64,000 bases of DNA from Pseudomonas fluorescens (GTDB lineage: Bacteria > Pseudomonadota > Gammaproteobacteria > Pseudomonadales > Pseudomonadaceae), in NCBI RefSeq assembly GCF_902497775.2, contig NZ_OZ024668.1:3247826-3311825 (forward strand), given 5' to 3'. Made by a program: the position numbers and the translations under genes. The notes under the pieces are model-generated. The model searched no databases and was not told where the DNA came from. It saw nothing but the letters and a program-made list of their open reading frames with translations. Positions within the stretch are counted from its first letter, which is position 1; every line of letters begins with the position of its first letter. Positions 40,782 to 54,872 of the stretch are shown here, one piece after another.

Positions 40782-43052
40782 CTACGCCATCTCAGCCGTG
40801 GTCTCGAAGTCGAACACCAGTTCGCCATCGCGGATGTCGATGTGCACCACACCGCCATGCTCGGCCAGCTCGCCGAACAGGATCTCTTCAGCCAACGGCC
40901 GTTTGATCTTGTCCTGGATCAGCCGCGCCATAGGCCGCGCGCCCATCTGCGCATCGTAACCACCGGCCGCCAGCCAGCTGCGCGCCTCATCGCTCACTTC
41001 CAGCAGCACGCGCTTGTCTTCCAGCTGCGCTTGCAATTCGATGAGGAACTTGTCCACCACGCTCTTGATCGTCTCGTGGCTGAGACGACCAAACTGGATA
41101 ATGGTGTCCAGACGGTTGCGGAACTCCGGCGTGAAGCTCTTCTTGATCACTTCCATGGCGTCGGAGGAGTGATCCTGATGAGTGAAGCCGATCGAGGCTC
41201 GCGCAGCAGTTTCAGCACCGGCGTTGGTGGTCATGATGACGATGACGTTACGGAAGTCCGCCTTGCGCCCGTTGTTGTCGGTCAGGGTGCCGTGGTCCAT
41301 CACCTGCAGCAGCAGGTTGAAGACTTCCGGGTGGGCCTTCTCGATCTCATCGAGCAGCAGCACGCAGTGCGGCTGCTTGGTGATGGCTTCAGTGAGCAAC
41401 CCGCCCTGGTCGAAACCGACATAGCCCGGAGGCGCACCGATCAGACGCGAAACGGTATGCCGCTCCATGTACTCGGACATGTCGAAGCGTACCAGCTCGA
41501 CGCCCAGGGCCTTGGCCAGCTGACGCGCCGCTTCGGTTTTACCGACTCCGGTGGGGCCGGCAAACAGGAACGAACCGACAGGCTTGTCCGGCGCCTTGAG
41601 GCCGGCACGGGACAGCTTGATGGCGGTGGCCAGCGAATCGATCGCCGCATCCTGACCGAACACCGTGAGCTTGAGGTCGCGCTCCAGGTTACGCAGCAGC
41701 TCCTTGTCGGAACTGGTGACGTGTTTTGGCGGAATCCGCGCGATTTTGGCGACGATGTCTTCAACCTGCGGCACGTCGATACGCTTGACGCGCATCTCGA
41801 CCGGCTGCAGGCGCTGGTAGGCGCCAGCTTCGTCGATCACATCGATGGCCTTGTCAGGCATGTGCCGGTCATTGATGTAGCGCGCTGCAAGCTCGGCAGC
41901 GGCGCGCAGGGCCTCATCGCTGTACTCGATGTTGTGGTGGCTCTCGAAGCGCCCCTTGAGCCCACGCAGGATGCCCACGGTGTCTTCCACCGACGGTTCG
42001 CTGACATCGACCTTCTGGAAGCGCCGCGCCAGGGCCCGGTCTTTTTCGAAGATGCCGCGAAATTCCTGGAAGGTGGTCGAGCCGATGCAGCGGATATCAC
42101 CCGACGACAGCAGCGGCTTGAGCAGGTTGGAGGCGTCCATCACCCCACCGGAGGCCGCACCGGCACCGATGATGGTATGGATCTCGTCGATGAACAGGAT
42201 CGCCTGCGGACGTTTGCGCAGCTCGCCGAGCAGCGCCTTGAAGCGCTTCTCGAAGTCGCCGCGGTACTTGGTACCGGCCAGCAAGGCGCCCAGGTCCAGG
42301 GAGTAGACCACGCTGTGAGCCAGCAGGTCCGGCACCTGGCCGTCGACGATACGCTTGGCCAGGCCTTCGGCGATGGCGGTTTTACCGACACCGGCCTCAC
42401 CGACCAGCAGCGGGTTGTTCTTGCGCCGACGGGCGAGGATCTGCGCCACGCGCTCGACTTCGAGCTCACGGCCGACCAGCGGGTCGATGCGCCCTTGGCG
42501 GGCCTGTTCGTTGAGGTTGCTGGCATAGGCATCCAGGGGATTGCCCGACGACGAAGTTTCGCCGCCGTCCTCGTCCTGCATGTCCTGCTCGCCCTCGGAG
42601 TGTTCACCATGGCCCGGCACCTTGGAGATGCCGTGGGCGATGTAATTGACCACGTCGATACGGGCCACGCTCTGCTGTTTAAGCAGGAACACGGCCTGGC
42701 TTTCCTGTTCGCTGAAAATCGCAACCAGTACGTTGGCACCGGTGACTTCACGCTTGCCCGAGCTCTGGACATGGAAGACGGCGCGCTGCAATACACGCTG
42801 GAAGCCCAGGGTTGGCTGGGTCTCGCGGTCCTCGTCGTGCACGGGGATCAACGGCGTGGTGGAGTCAATGAACTCCTGCAGGTCGTGTTTGAGTTTGTCG
42901 AGGTTTGCGCCGCAGGCGCGCAGAACGGTCGCGGCGGCCTCATTATCCAATAGTGCCAGCAGCAGGTGCTCGACGGTCATGAACTCATGACGTTTCGAGC
43001 GTGCCTCCTTGAAGGCCAGATTGAGGGTGACTTCGAGCTCGCGGTTTAACAT
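40782..43052 (-). CDS. clpA: ATP-dependent Clp protease ATP-binding subunit ClpA
   Basis: The 756-residue class I Clp ATPase has the ClpS-binding N domain ([20 protein letters not shown]), D1 with Walker A GEAGVGKT and Walker [13 protein letters not shown], and D2 with [12 protein letters not shown] and [15 protein letters not shown]. It unfolds substrates for ClpP. It is 30 bases downstream of clpS. Confidence 0.97.
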   Translation of the reverse strand: MLNRELEVTLNLAFKEARSKRHEFMTVEHLLLALLDNEAAATVLRACGANLDKLKHDLQEFIDSTTPLIPVHDEDRETQPTLGFQRVLQRAVFHVQSSGKREVTGANVLVAIFSEQESQAVFLLKQQSVARIDVVNYIAHGISKVPGHGEHSEGEQDMQDEDGGETSSSGNPLDAYASNLNEQARQGRIDPLVGRELEVERVAQILARRRKNNPLLVGEAGVGKTAIAEGLAKRIVDGQVPDLLAHSVVYSLDLGALLAGTKYRGDFEKRFKALLGELRKRPQAILFIDEIHTIIGAGAASGGVMDASNLLKPLLSSGDIRCIGSTTFQEFRGIFEKDRALARRFQKVDVSEPSVEDTVGILRGLKGRFESHHNIEYSDEALRAAAELAARYINDRHMPDKAIDVIDEAGAYQRLQPVEMRVKRIDVPQVEDIVAKIARIPPKHVTSSDKELLRNLERDLKLTVFGQDAAIDSLATAIKLSRAGLKAPDKPVGSFLFAGPTGVGKTEAARQLAKALGVELVRFDMSEYMERHTVSRLIGAPPGYVGFDQGGLLTEAITKQPHCVLLLDEIEKAHPEVFNLLLQVMDHGTLTDNNGRKADFRNVIVIMTTNAGAETAARASIGFTHQDHSSDAMEVIKKSFTPEFRNRLDTIIQFGRLSHETIKSVVDKFLIELQAQLEDKRVLLEVSDEARSWLAAGGYDAQMGARPMARLIQDKIKRPLAEEILFGELAEHGGVVHIDIRDGELVFDFETTAEMA

Positions 43053-43082
43053 AGCTTCACCTCATACCCAAGTGGCCGGCGA

Positions 43083-43445
43083 TTAACCGTCCTTCTCGAT
43101 TTCACAGAGTAGCGGATGCTGGCTTTCCCTTGCGTATTGGTTGACCTGCATGGCCTTGGTCTCGGCGATGTCACGGGTAAACAATCCGCACACTGCCCGT
43201 CCTTCTGTATGGACGGCCAGCATGACCTTGGTCGCCAGCTCGCGATTCAGGTTAAAAAACACCTCGAGCACTTCGACGACGAAATCCATCGGTGTGTAGT
43301 CATCGTTAAACAAAACCACCTTGTACATGGGTGGCGCCTGCAGGGCCGGTTTGGCCTCCTGTACCGCCAGGCCAGAACCATCGTCCTCATGCGATTGCGG
43401 GCGATCCTGATTGAATGTTAGTCGAATCTGGCTATGTGCATGCAT
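43083..43445 (-). CDS. clpS: ClpA adaptor protein ClpS
   Basis: ATG 43445 ([20 protein letters not shown]) gives the usual 120 residues. The N-degron pocket is visible around [20 protein letters not shown], with the [20 protein letters not shown] block after it. It recognises N-terminal Leu, Phe, Tyr and Trp and delivers such proteins to ClpAP. Confidence 0.95.
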   Translation of the reverse strand: MHAHSQIRLTFNQDRPQSHEDDGSGLAVQEAKPALQAPPMYKVVLFNDDYTPMDFVVEVLEVFFNLNRELATKVMLAVHTEGRAVCGLFTRDIAETKAMQVNQYARESQHPLLCEIEKDG

Positions 43446-43670
43446 GGAAAGAATTTCATCATTTCGACAGGTTGGTTTATGGGTTGACCGCACAGGCGAC
43501 GCGGGACAGCCGTCACCTCACCTTGACTATCGGCAAAACGGTGTTACAACCAATAAGAACCCACCGTGGTCGATAAAGATCCGCGCAGTCAACCAGAATT
43601 TTCGCAGGTTCATATGCGGATGGAGTGGATGATACTCCAGTGATGGAGTCCTTTGCAGAGGGATATGAGG

Positions 43671-43925
43671 ATGGCAAGCGGTAAAGTCAAGTGGTTCAAC
43701 AACGCCAAGGGCTATGGCTTCATCAATGAAGACGGAAAAACAGAGGATCTGTTCGCACACTACTCGGCTATCCAGATGGACGGTTATAAAACCCTGAAAG
43801 CCGGACAACCCGTCAGTTTCGAGATCATCCAGGGCCCCAAAGGCTTGCATGCGGTAAACATATCCAACGCCGCTGCACAAACCACTGCCTCTCCCACCCT
43901 CAGCTCGGAAAAGGCTGACGCCTGA
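43671..43925 (+). CDS. cspD: Cold-shock-domain protein CspD
   Basis: ATG 43671 has GAGGG at eight bases and gives 84 residues: a cold-shock domain ([20 protein letters not shown], then [10 protein letters not shown]) and a C-terminal tail rich in Ala, Thr and Ser. In E. coli CspD is a stationary-phase inhibitor of replication. It is divergent from clpS, as in E. coli, where both share a control region. Confidence 0.92.
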   Translation: MASGKVKWFNNAKGYGFINEDGKTEDLFAHYSAIQMDGYKTLKAGQPVSFEIIQGPKGLHAVNISNAAAQTTASPTLSSEKADA

Positions 43926-43944
43926 ACCACCCCGCAGACAAAAG

Positions 43945-43978
43945 AAAACCGGCCAGCCCGCAAGGACTGGCCGGTTTT
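43945..43978. terminator. Bidirectional terminator between cspD and icd
   Basis: AAAACCGGCCAG and CTGGCCGGTTTT form a perfect 12-bp stem with a 10-base loop. T tracts occur on both strands, so it can serve the convergent cspD and icd. Confidence 0.93.
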
Positions 43979-43988
43979 CTTGTGCCAC

Positions 43989-45245
43989 TTACATGTGCTT
44001 GATCAAGGCCTCACCGAAACCGGAGCTGCTGACCAGGGTCGCGCCTTCCATCAGGCGCTCGAAGTCGTAGGTCACGGTCTTGGCAGCGATGGCTCCGTTG
44101 GTACCCTTGATGATCAGGTCGGCCGCCTCGGTCCAGCCGAGGTGGCGCAGCATCATCTCGGCCGAGAGAATCACCGAACCCGGGTTGACCTGGTCCTTGC
44201 CGGCGTACTTCGGCGCGGTGCCATGGGTGGCTTCGAACATTGCCACGGTGTCGGACAGGTTGGCGCCCGGGGCAATACCGATGCCGCCGACTTCCGCCGC
44301 CAGGGCATCGGACAGGTAGTCACCGTTGAGGTTGAGGGTGGCGATCACGTCGTATTCGGCCGGGCGCAGCAGGATCTGCTGGAGCATGGCGTCGGCGATG
44401 GCGTCCTTGACGATGACGTCGCGGCCAGTCTTCGGGTTCTTGAACTTCATCCATGGGCCGCCATCGAGCAGCTCGGCGCCGAATTCGTCCCTGGCCACTT
44501 CATAGCCCCAGTCTTTGAAGGCACCTTCGGTGAACTTCATGATGTTGCCCTTGTGCACGATGGTCAGCGACTTGCGGTCGTTGTCCACGACATACTGCAG
44601 GGCCTTGCGCACCAGGCGCTGGGTGCCTTCTTTGGAGACCGGCTTGATGCCGATGCCGCAATCCTGGTCGAAACGGATCTTGGTGACGCCCATTTCTTCT
44701 TTGAGGAACTTGATGACCTTGGTCGCCTCTGGCGAGCCGGCCTTCCATTCGATACCGGCATAGATGTCTTCGGAGTTCTCGCGGAAGATCACCATGTCGA
44801 CGTCACCCGGCTTTTTAACCGGGCTTGGCACACCCTGGAACCACACCACCGGGCGCAGGCAGACGTACAGGTCCAACTGCTGGCGCAGGGCAACGTTGAG
44901 GGAACGGATACCGCCACCGACCGGGGTGGTCAGCGGGCCCTTGATGGACACCACGTAATCCTTGACCGCGTCCAGGGTTTCCTGGGGCAGCCAGGTGTCC
45001 TGGTCGTATACCTGGGTGGCTTTCTCACCGGCATAGACTTCCATCCAGGAAATCTTGCGCTTGCCCCCATAGGCTTTCTCTACAGCAGCATCAACCACTT
45101 TGATCATGACGGGACTGACGTCTACGCCAATGCCGTCGCCTTCGATGAACGGGATGATCGGATTATCAGGAACATTGAGAGAATGGTCCGCATTGACGGT
45201 GATTTTGTCGCCGACTGCCGGAACCTTGATTTTCTGGTATCCCAT
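43989..45245 (-). CDS. icd: NADP-dependent isocitrate dehydrogenase, dimeric type
   Basis: The 418-residue enzyme ([20 protein letters not shown]) is the E. coli-type Icd. The substrate loop with the phosphorylatable serine is seen in [20 protein letters not shown]. The metal-binding stretch includes [10 protein letters not shown], and NADP contacts follow in [11 protein letters not shown]. It makes 2-oxoglutarate in the TCA cycle and competes with aceA (54873) for isocitrate. It lies divergent to the unrelated monomeric enzyme at 45660. Confidence 0.96.
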   Translation of the reverse strand: MGYQKIKVPAVGDKITVNADHSLNVPDNPIIPFIEGDGIGVDVSPVMIKVVDAAVEKAYGGKRKISWMEVYAGEKATQVYDQDTWLPQETLDAVKDYVVSIKGPLTTPVGGGIRSLNVALRQQLDLYVCLRPVVWFQGVPSPVKKPGDVDMVIFRENSEDIYAGIEWKAGSPEATKVIKFLKEEMGVTKIRFDQDCGIGIKPVSKEGTQRLVRKALQYVVDNDRKSLTIVHKGNIMKFTEGAFKDWGYEVARDEFGAELLDGGPWMKFKNPKTGRDVIVKDAIADAMLQQILLRPAEYDVIATLNLNGDYLSDALAAEVGGIGIAPGANLSDTVAMFEATHGTAPKYAGKDQVNPGSVILSAEMMLRHLGWTEAADLIIKGTNGAIAAKTVTYDFERLMEGATLVSSSGFGEALIKHM

Positions 45246-47885
<2,640 letters not shown>

Positions 47886-47947
47886 GGTTCGCTTGAGGTA
47901 ACAACGGAAGCCCCGGCCACGCACCGGGGCTTCTGCTTTTCGGAATC

Positions 47948-48005
47948 CATCGCGGGGCAAGCCCGCTCCCACAGGCTCACCGTGGGAGCGGGCTTGCCCT
48001 GCGAT
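47948..48005. repeat. REPIN, common class
   Basis: CATCGCGGGGCAAGCCCGCT plus CCCACAG faces its complement over a short spacer (GCTCACC). It lies between idh and the NUDIX gene. Confidence 0.92.
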
Positions 48006-48023
48006 ACACACAGGACCGACCAC

Positions 48024-48464
48024 ATGACCTGGCAACCGCACATCACCGTCGCAACCATCGTCGAAGACCAGGGCCGCTTCCTCATGGTCGAGGAATTCAA
48101 AGCCGGTAAACACGTCTTCAACCAGCCCGCCGGACACCTGGAGGCCAACGAGAGCCTGCTCGACGCCGCCCGCCGTGAAACCCTCGAAGAAACCGCCTGG
48201 GAAGTCGAACTGACCGGGGTGGTCGGCATCTACCTGTACACCGCCCCCAGCAACGGCGTGACCTACCAGCGCATCTGCTTCGCCGCCCGGCCGCTCAAGC
48301 ACCACCCCGAGCGCGCCCTGGACAGCGATATCGTCCGCGCCGTGTGGCTGACCCGCGAGGAACTGCTGGCCGACCCCGAGCGCTGGCGCAGCGAGTTGGT
48401 ACCACGCTGTATCGACGACTACCTGGCCGGCCCGCTGCACAGCCTGGCGTTGATTCGCGACTGA
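48024..48464 (+). CDS. nudJ: NUDIX hydrolase (NudJ-like phosphatase)
   Basis: ATG 48024 (MTWQPHITVATIVEDQGRFL) gives 146 residues. The Nudix box is complete: GHLEANESLLDAARRETLEE then TAW, with the RE...EE metal ligands. NudJ-type enzymes hydrolyse nucleoside and thiamine diphosphates or HMP-PP. It lies 70 bases upstream of mnmA, as in other gamma-proteobacteria. Confidence 0.85.
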   Translation: MTWQPHITVATIVEDQGRFLMVEEFKAGKHVFNQPAGHLEANESLLDAARRETLEETAWEVELTGVVGIYLYTAPSNGVTYQRICFAARPLKHHPERALDSDIVRAVWLTREELLADPERWRSELVPRCIDDYLAGPLHSLALIRD

Positions 48465-48534
48465 CAGCAACGATGCCTTGAAGGCCGCAGCCTGATAGAA
48501 TCGTTGTCTTTTTCCAGATACACAGCCGGTACCT

Positions 48535-49659
48535 ATGACCAGTCCTGCACTTTACGAACCCGAAAAGACACGCGTTATCGTCGGCATGTCCGGCGGCGTG
48601 GACTCTTCCGTCTCCGCCCTCCTGCTGATGGAGCAGGGCTACCAGGTGGAAGGCCTGTTCATGAAGAACTGGGAAGAGGACGACGGCACCGAATACTGCA
48701 CCGCCCGCGAAGACCTGGCCGACGCCCAGGCCGTGTGCGACCGCATCGGCATCAAGCTGCACACCGCCAACTTCGCCGCCGAATACTGGGACCACGTCTT
48801 CGAGCACTTCCTGGAAGAGTACAAGGCCGGGCGCACACCGAACCCGGACATCCTCTGCAACCGCGAAATCAAGTTCAAGGCCTTCCTCGACTACGCGCTG
48901 ATGCTCGGTGCCGACCTGATCGCCACCGGTCACTACGTACGCCGCCGCGACACTGACGGACGTACCGAACTGCTCAAGGGCCTGGACCCGAACAAGGACC
49001 AGAGCTACTTTCTGCACGCCGTTGGCGGCAAGGAAATCGCCCGCACGCTGTTCCCCGTCGGTGAGCTGGAAAAGCCCGAAGTCCGCGCCATCGCCGAGAA
49101 ACACGGCCTGGCCACGGCGAAGAAGAAAGACTCCACCGGTATCTGCTTTATCGGCGAGCGCCGCTTCAGCGACTTCCTCAAGCAGTACCTGCCTGCGCAG
49201 CCGGGCGAGATCCAGACCACCGACGGCGAAGTCATCGGTCGTCACCACGGCCTGATGTACCACACCATCGGCCAGCGCCAGGGCCTGGGCATCGGCGGCC
49301 TAAAAGACGCCGGTGACGAGCCGTGGTACGTGCTGGAGAAAGACCTCGGCCGCAACGTGCTGGTGGTCGGCCAGGGCAACGAACACCCGTGGTTGTTCTC
49401 CCGCGCCCTGCTCGCCTCGGAAATCTTCTGGGTCAACCCCATCGACCTGTCCGGCCCACGGCGTCTGACTGCCAAGGTGCGCTATCGCCAGAGCGATCAG
49501 GACTGCACCCTGGAACAAACCTCGAGCGGCTACCGCGCCGTGTTCGACGAGCCGCAGCGGGCAGTGACCCCGGGCCAGTCGGTGGTGTTCTACGACGGCG
49601 AAATCTGCCTCGGCGGCGGCGTGATCGAAACCGCCGAGCCTTGGAGCGCGCGCGCATGA
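48535..49659 (+). CDS. mnmA: tRNA-specific 2-thiouridylase MnmA
   Basis: The 374-residue protein has the PP-loop [15 protein letters not shown] (from about residue 18), the first catalytic cysteine in [12 protein letters not shown] and the second in [11 protein letters not shown]. It activates U34 of tRNA-Lys, -Glu and -Gln and inserts sulfur received from TusE (28577). It overlaps hflD by four bases. Confidence 0.96.
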   Translation: MTSPALYEPEKTRVIVGMSGGVDSSVSALLLMEQGYQVEGLFMKNWEEDDGTEYCTAREDLADAQAVCDRIGIKLHTANFAAEYWDHVFEHFLEEYKAGRTPNPDILCNREIKFKAFLDYALMLGADLIATGHYVRRRDTDGRTELLKGLDPNKDQSYFLHAVGGKEIARTLFPVGELEKPEVRAIAEKHGLATAKKKDSTGICFIGERRFSDFLKQYLPAQPGEIQTTDGEVIGRHHGLMYHTIGQRQGLGIGGLKDAGDEPWYVLEKDLGRNVLVVGQGNEHPWLFSRALLASEIFWVNPIDLSGPRRLTAKVRYRQSDQDCTLEQTSSGYRAVFDEPQRAVTPGQSVVFYDGEICLGGGVIETAEPWSARA

Positions 49660-50276
49660 ATGCCATGCAAGAGCAGTTGATTGCCCTGGGTGGCGTATTC
49701 CAGGCCGCCGTGCTGGTTGACCGTATCGCCCGTACCGGCCAGGCCAGCGAGGCCAACCTGGGCTGCATGCTCGGCAGCCTGCTGGTGCGCGACCCCAAGG
49801 ACACCCTGGAAGTGTTCGGCGGCGACGACCTGAACCTGCGCGACGGCTACCGCGCCCTGGCCAGCGCCCTGGAGCGCGACCCGGGCAGCCTGCAGCGCGA
49901 GCCGCTGCGCTATGCCCTGTCGATGCTGGGCCTGGAGCGCCAGTTGGCCAAGCGCGGCGACATGCTCGACGCGATCGGCAACCGCTTGCCGCAGATCCAG
50001 TCCCAGGCCGAGCATTTCGGCCTGGTGCATGAAAACGTCATTGCTTCCAGCGGCGCCCTCTACCAGGACACCCTGAGCACCCTGCGCCAGCGCATCCAGG
50101 TGCATGGCGACATGCGCCACCTGCAGCAGCCAAGCAACGCCTCGAAGATTCGCGCCCTGCTGCTTGCAGGCATCCGCGCCGCACGCCTGTGGCGACAGCT
50201 GGGCGGGCATCGCTGGCAGCTGGTGATCAGCCGGCGCAAACTGCTCAAAGAGCTGTATCCGATGCTGCGTGGCTGA
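49656..50276 (+). CDS. hflD: High-frequency lysogenisation protein HflD homologue
   Basis: ATG 49656 overlaps the mnmA stop (ATGA) and gives 206 residues. The all-helical protein has the family segments [20 protein letters not shown] and [20 protein letters not shown]. HflD is a peripheral membrane protein, known in E. coli for binding lambda CII. Its own cellular role is unclear, but the mnmA-hflD-purB order is conserved. Confidence 0.92.
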   Translation: MNAMQEQLIALGGVFQAAVLVDRIARTGQASEANLGCMLGSLLVRDPKDTLEVFGGDDLNLRDGYRALASALERDPGSLQREPLRYALSMLGLERQLAKRGDMLDAIGNRLPQIQSQAEHFGLVHENVIASSGALYQDTLSTLRQRIQVHGDMRHLQQPSNASKIRALLLAGIRAARLWRQLGGHRWQLVISRRKLLKELYPMLRG

Positions 50277-50283
50277 TAAAAGC

Positions 50284-51827
<1,544 letters not shown>

Positions 51828-51843
51828 TCTGCGCCCTGCGCGT

Positions 51844-51870
51844 AAACGCCCGGCTCAGCCGGGCGTTTTT
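51844..51870 (+). terminator. Terminator after purB
   Basis: AAACGCCCGGC and GCCGGGCGTTT form an 11-bp stem with a 3-base loop followed by further T residues, 17 bases past the stop. Confidence 0.93.
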
Positions 51871-51909
51871 ATTACCGAAAGAAAATTACTTTTTTTCAAT
51901 AGGTTACAC

Positions 51910-53076
51910 ATGAATCCTGATACTCCTCTGCAGCTTCTGGGCGGCCTCACTGCCCGCGAATTCATGCGCGACTACTGGCAGAAGAAACCCCTGCTGGTAC
52001 GCCAGGCCTTCCCGGACTTCGAAAGCCCGATCGACGCCGACGAACTGGCCGGCCTGGCCCTGGAAGAAGAAGTCGAATCGCGCCTGGTCATCGAGCACGG
52101 CGAGCGCCCATGGGAGCTGCGCCGCGGCCCGTTCGAAGAAGACGCCTTCAGCACCCTGCCCGAGCGCGACTGGACCCTGCTGGTGCAAGCGGTCGATCAG
52201 TTCGTGCCGGAAGTCGGCGAGCTGCTGGAGCACTTTCGATTCCTGCCAAGCTGGCGCATCGACGATGTGATGATCAGCTTCGCCGCGCCCGGTGGCAGCG
52301 TCGGCCCGCACTTCGACAACTACGACGTGTTCCTGCTGCAAGGCCAGGGCAAGCGTAACTGGAAGATCGGCCAGATGTGCGACAGCGACAGCCCGCTGCT
52401 GGAGCACGCCGACCTGCGCATCCTGGCCGAATTCGAACAGAGCGAGGAGTGGACCCTGGAGCCCGGCGACATGCTCTACCTGCCGCCGCGCCTGGCCCAC
52501 TACGGCATCGCCGAAGATGACTGCCTGACCTACTCGGTGGGCTTCCGCGCACCGGGCGCCGCTGAAGTGCTGACCCATTTCACCGACTTCCTCAGCCAGT
52601 TCCTGCCTGACGAAGAGCGCTACACCGACGCCGACGCCGAGCCGGTCAGCGACCCGCACCAGATCCAGCACGACGCTCTCGACCGCCTGAAAAACCTGCT
52701 CACCGAGCACATGGGTGACGAGCGCCTGCTGCTGACCTGGTTCGGCCAGTTCATGACCGAGCCGCGTTATCCGGAGCTGGTCAGCGGCGAGGAACTGGAC
52801 GAAGCCGAGCTGATCGAGAGCCTGGCCCAGGGCGCGATCCTGATCCGCAACCCGAGCGCGCGTCTGGCCTGGTCGGAAGTCGATGACAACCTGCTGCTGT
52901 TCGCCAGCGGCCAGAGCCGTCTGCTGCCGGGCGACCTGCGCGAGCTGCTGAAGCTGATCTGCGCCGCCGACGCGTTGCACATTGAAAACCTTGAGCAGTG
53001 GCTTGAAAACGATCAAGGCATTATCTTGATCTGCGAGCTGGTCAAACAAGGAAGCCTGGGGTTTGCCAATGAATAA
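51910..53076 (+). CDS. roxA: Ribosomal protein L16 arginine hydroxylase (RoxA/YcfD, JmjC cupin)
   Basis: ATG 51910 (MNPDTPLQLLGGLTAREFMR) gives 388 residues. The 2-oxoglutarate/Fe(II) centre is visible as HFDNYDVFLLQ (the H-x-D pair) and a later LPPRLAHYGIA histidine. A C-terminal helical domain follows. E. coli YcfD hydroxylates Arg81 of L16; the same job is likely here. It overlaps the next gene by eight bases. Confidence 0.9.
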   Translation: MNPDTPLQLLGGLTAREFMRDYWQKKPLLVRQAFPDFESPIDADELAGLALEEEVESRLVIEHGERPWELRRGPFEEDAFSTLPERDWTLLVQAVDQFVPEVGELLEHFRFLPSWRIDDVMISFAAPGGSVGPHFDNYDVFLLQGQGKRNWKIGQMCDSDSPLLEHADLRILAEFEQSEEWTLEPGDMLYLPPRLAHYGIAEDDCLTYSVGFRAPGAAEVLTHFTDFLSQFLPDEERYTDADAEPVSDPHQIQHDALDRLKNLLTEHMGDERLLLTWFGQFMTEPRYPELVSGEELDEAELIESLAQGAILIRNPSARLAWSEVDDNLLLFASGQSRLLPGDLRELLKLICAADALHIENLEQWLENDQGIILICELVKQGSLGFANE

Positions 53077-53503
53077 GATTCGCGTCCGTCTCGCCGACTG
53101 GCAGAAAGACAACGCCGACATCCGGCGTATTCGTGAAGCCGTGTTCATCGCCGAACAGAACGTACCACCTGAACTGGAATGGGATGCCGACGACAACACC
53201 GCCGTGCACTTCCTGGCCATGGAAGGTGACTACGCCATCGGTACCGCCCGCCTGCTGCCCGACGGCCAGATCGGCCGGGTCTCGGTGCTCAAGGACTGGC
53301 GCGGGCTGAAGGTCGGCGACGCGCTGATGCAAGCGGTCATCGTCGAAGCGCAGAACCGCGACCTCAAGCAACAGATGCTCAGTGCACAGGTGCACGCCAC
53401 GCCGTTCTACGAGCGCCTTGGGTTCAAGGTGGTCAGCGAGGAGTTCCTCGAGGCAGGTATTCCGCACGTGGACATGGTTCGCGAGTCGCGCGAGCTGGCC
53501 TGA
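53069..53503 (+). CDS. GNAT-family N-acetyltransferase
   Basis: ATG 53069 overlaps the end of roxA and gives 144 residues. The acetyl-CoA loop is seen in QIGRVSVLKDWRGLKVGDAL, and the C-terminal part has YERLGFKVVSEEFLEAGIPH, as in ElaA/YjcF-type acetyltransferases. The acceptor is unknown. The coupling to roxA is conserved in pseudomonads as far as I recall. Confidence 0.87.
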   Translation: MNKIRVRLADWQKDNADIRRIREAVFIAEQNVPPELEWDADDNTAVHFLAMEGDYAIGTARLLPDGQIGRVSVLKDWRGLKVGDALMQAVIVEAQNRDLKQQMLSAQVHATPFYERLGFKVVSEEFLEAGIPHVDMVRESRELA

Positions 53504-53506
53504 AAG

Positions 53507-53587
53507 CATCGCGGGTCAAGTCGGGTCGCCGCACCGCCGCTCCCACAGTGGGAGCGGCGGTGCGGCGACCCGACTTGACCCGCGATG
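53507..53587. repeat. REPIN, long class
   Basis: CATCGCGGGTCAAGTCGGGT with CGCCGCACCGCCGCTCCCAC faces its complement across a minimal centre. It matches the element at 30981 rather than the common class. Confidence 0.92.
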
Positions 53588-53642
53588 AGGGCGGCAAAAC
53601 CCCAACAAATTTGCCATCATGTCCACTCCACCCGCGGAGATC

Positions 53643-54383
53643 ATGGACATGCCGCTACGCCCCCTTCTCGCCTCCCTGCTTCTGTCGTTCAGCCTGAGTG
53701 CGCTGGCCGCCACCGAAGTCCTGCCGCTGAGTCACCGCACCAGCGCCGAAATTCTCCCCACCGCGCAAGCCTTCATCGGCAAGGACGGCAGCGTCAGCGC
53801 CTTCGAGAACAAACTGATCGTCAACGCCGAGCCCGAGCGCATCGACGACCTGCGCACTCTGCTACAGCAACTGGACACCGCGCCGCGCCGGCTGCTGATC
53901 AGCGTCGACAACAACGACAGCAACTTCCAGGACAACCGCAGCAATGCCCGGATCATTCGTTACGGCACCACCAACCGCGAAGGCGGCCTGCAACAGGTAC
54001 AAGCCAGTGAAGGCAGCCCGGCGCTGATCCAGGTCGGCCAGAGCATCCCGATCACCAGCACCAGTACCGATGGCTATGGCCGCGTACAGAGCGATACCGA
54101 GTACCGCAATGTCACCCAAGGCTTCTACGTCACCGCCAGCGTCACTGGCGATACCGTGCACCTGAACATCAGTACCAACAATGACCGGATGAGCCAGGAA
54201 CGTCCCGATGTAGTGAAGGTGCAAAGTACCGACACAAAAGTCAGCGGCAAGCTCGGTGAGTGGATCACCTTGGCAGGGGTCAACCAGCAGAGCCAGTCCG
54301 AACGCAGTGCCTCGGCCCTCACGTACAGCACCCAGCGCGGTGAAAACATGACATTGCGGGTAAAAGTCGACGCTTTGGACTGA
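53643..54383 (+). CDS. Secretin-like N-domain periplasmic protein
   Basis: ATG 53643 follows GCGGAG and gives 246 residues. A signal peptide (MPLRPLLASLLLSFSLSALA inside the first 25 residues) is followed by an N1-like ring-building domain (VSAFENKLIVNAEPERIDDL, then TLLQQLDTAPRRLLISVDNN). A beta-rich C-terminal part resembles the short secretin domain (ALIQVGQSIPITSTST, GKLGEWITLAGVNQ). It lacks the full secretin pore and any partner genes, so it is not a type II or III secretin. Role unknown. Confidence 0.75.
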   Translation: MDMPLRPLLASLLLSFSLSALAATEVLPLSHRTSAEILPTAQAFIGKDGSVSAFENKLIVNAEPERIDDLRTLLQQLDTAPRRLLISVDNNDSNFQDNRSNARIIRYGTTNREGGLQQVQASEGSPALIQVGQSIPITSTSTDGYGRVQSDTEYRNVTQGFYVTASVTGDTVHLNISTNNDRMSQERPDVVKVQSTDTKVSGKLGEWITLAGVNQQSQSERSASALTYSTQRGENMTLRVKVDALD

Positions 54384-54450
54384 ACCCAGACAAATCAAGG
54401 CCTCGACCAAAGGCCTCGAAACTGACTGAGGAGTCGTATTAGACCAAAGA

Positions 54451-54476
54451 TGTAGTGTCTGTAAAAAAGCACTACA
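54451..54476. promoter_or_regulatory. Inverted repeat resembling an RccR operator
   Basis: TGTAGTG (54451-54457) and CACTACA (54470-54476) are perfect inverted arms 12 bases apart, ending seven bases before the -35. From memory, the pseudomonad regulator RccR controls aceA through TGTAGT/ACTACA half-sites; the spacing here was not checked against known sites. Confidence 0.55.
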
Positions 54477-54482
54477 AAACAT

Positions 54483-54511
54483 TTGACGACCCTGAAACGT
54501 CGAGGCATGAT
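54483..54511 (+). promoter_or_regulatory. Sigma-70-type promoter of aceA
   Basis: TTGACG at 54483-54488 and CATGAT at 54506-54511 are separated by 17 bases. The start of transcription would lie near 54518, leaving a leader of about 355 bases. Confidence 0.55.
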
Positions 54512-54872
54512 GGCCCCGCTCCCGCTAATCAGAGGCCCTGGCAAGGGCTTTCGAGCCGCGCTCTAACCTACCCACCTGAGCCGCCTCGTGTCTGTACCGC
54601 CCACAAGGCAGTTTGACGAGATTGCGACTGGAACGAAGTTGTCCCGAGGGACGGAAGCGCATCAAAAGGTACCCGGCAGCACTGTTCACTGCAGTTCGGC
54701 AACCACGAGCCACCCTGCAGCGAAAACCTCGCCCACCTGCTCACTTCCCCCCTTCGAGCCCCATCGTTCGACCGTCGCATATTTCGCCCATACTGACCTT
54801 TGCCAGGCTTCTGATCTGCGCAGTAGAGAGCGAGAATTTTTACCCAAGACCGATGCGACGAGGTTTATTTCC

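Larger units (their letters stand above)
54384..54872. promoter_or_regulatory. Control region of aceA
   Basis: The 489-base gap holds an RccR-like inverted repeat (54451-54476), a TTGACG/CATGAT promoter with 17-base spacing (54483-54511), and a leader of about 350 bases without convincing genes. Confidence 0.6.

Noticed and set aside
40707-42953. 748-codon open frame opposite clpA
   Set aside because: Shadow of clpA.
53643-54383. Component of a type II/III secretion system
   Set aside because: Only 246 residues, no full secretin beta-barrel and no other secretion genes nearby.
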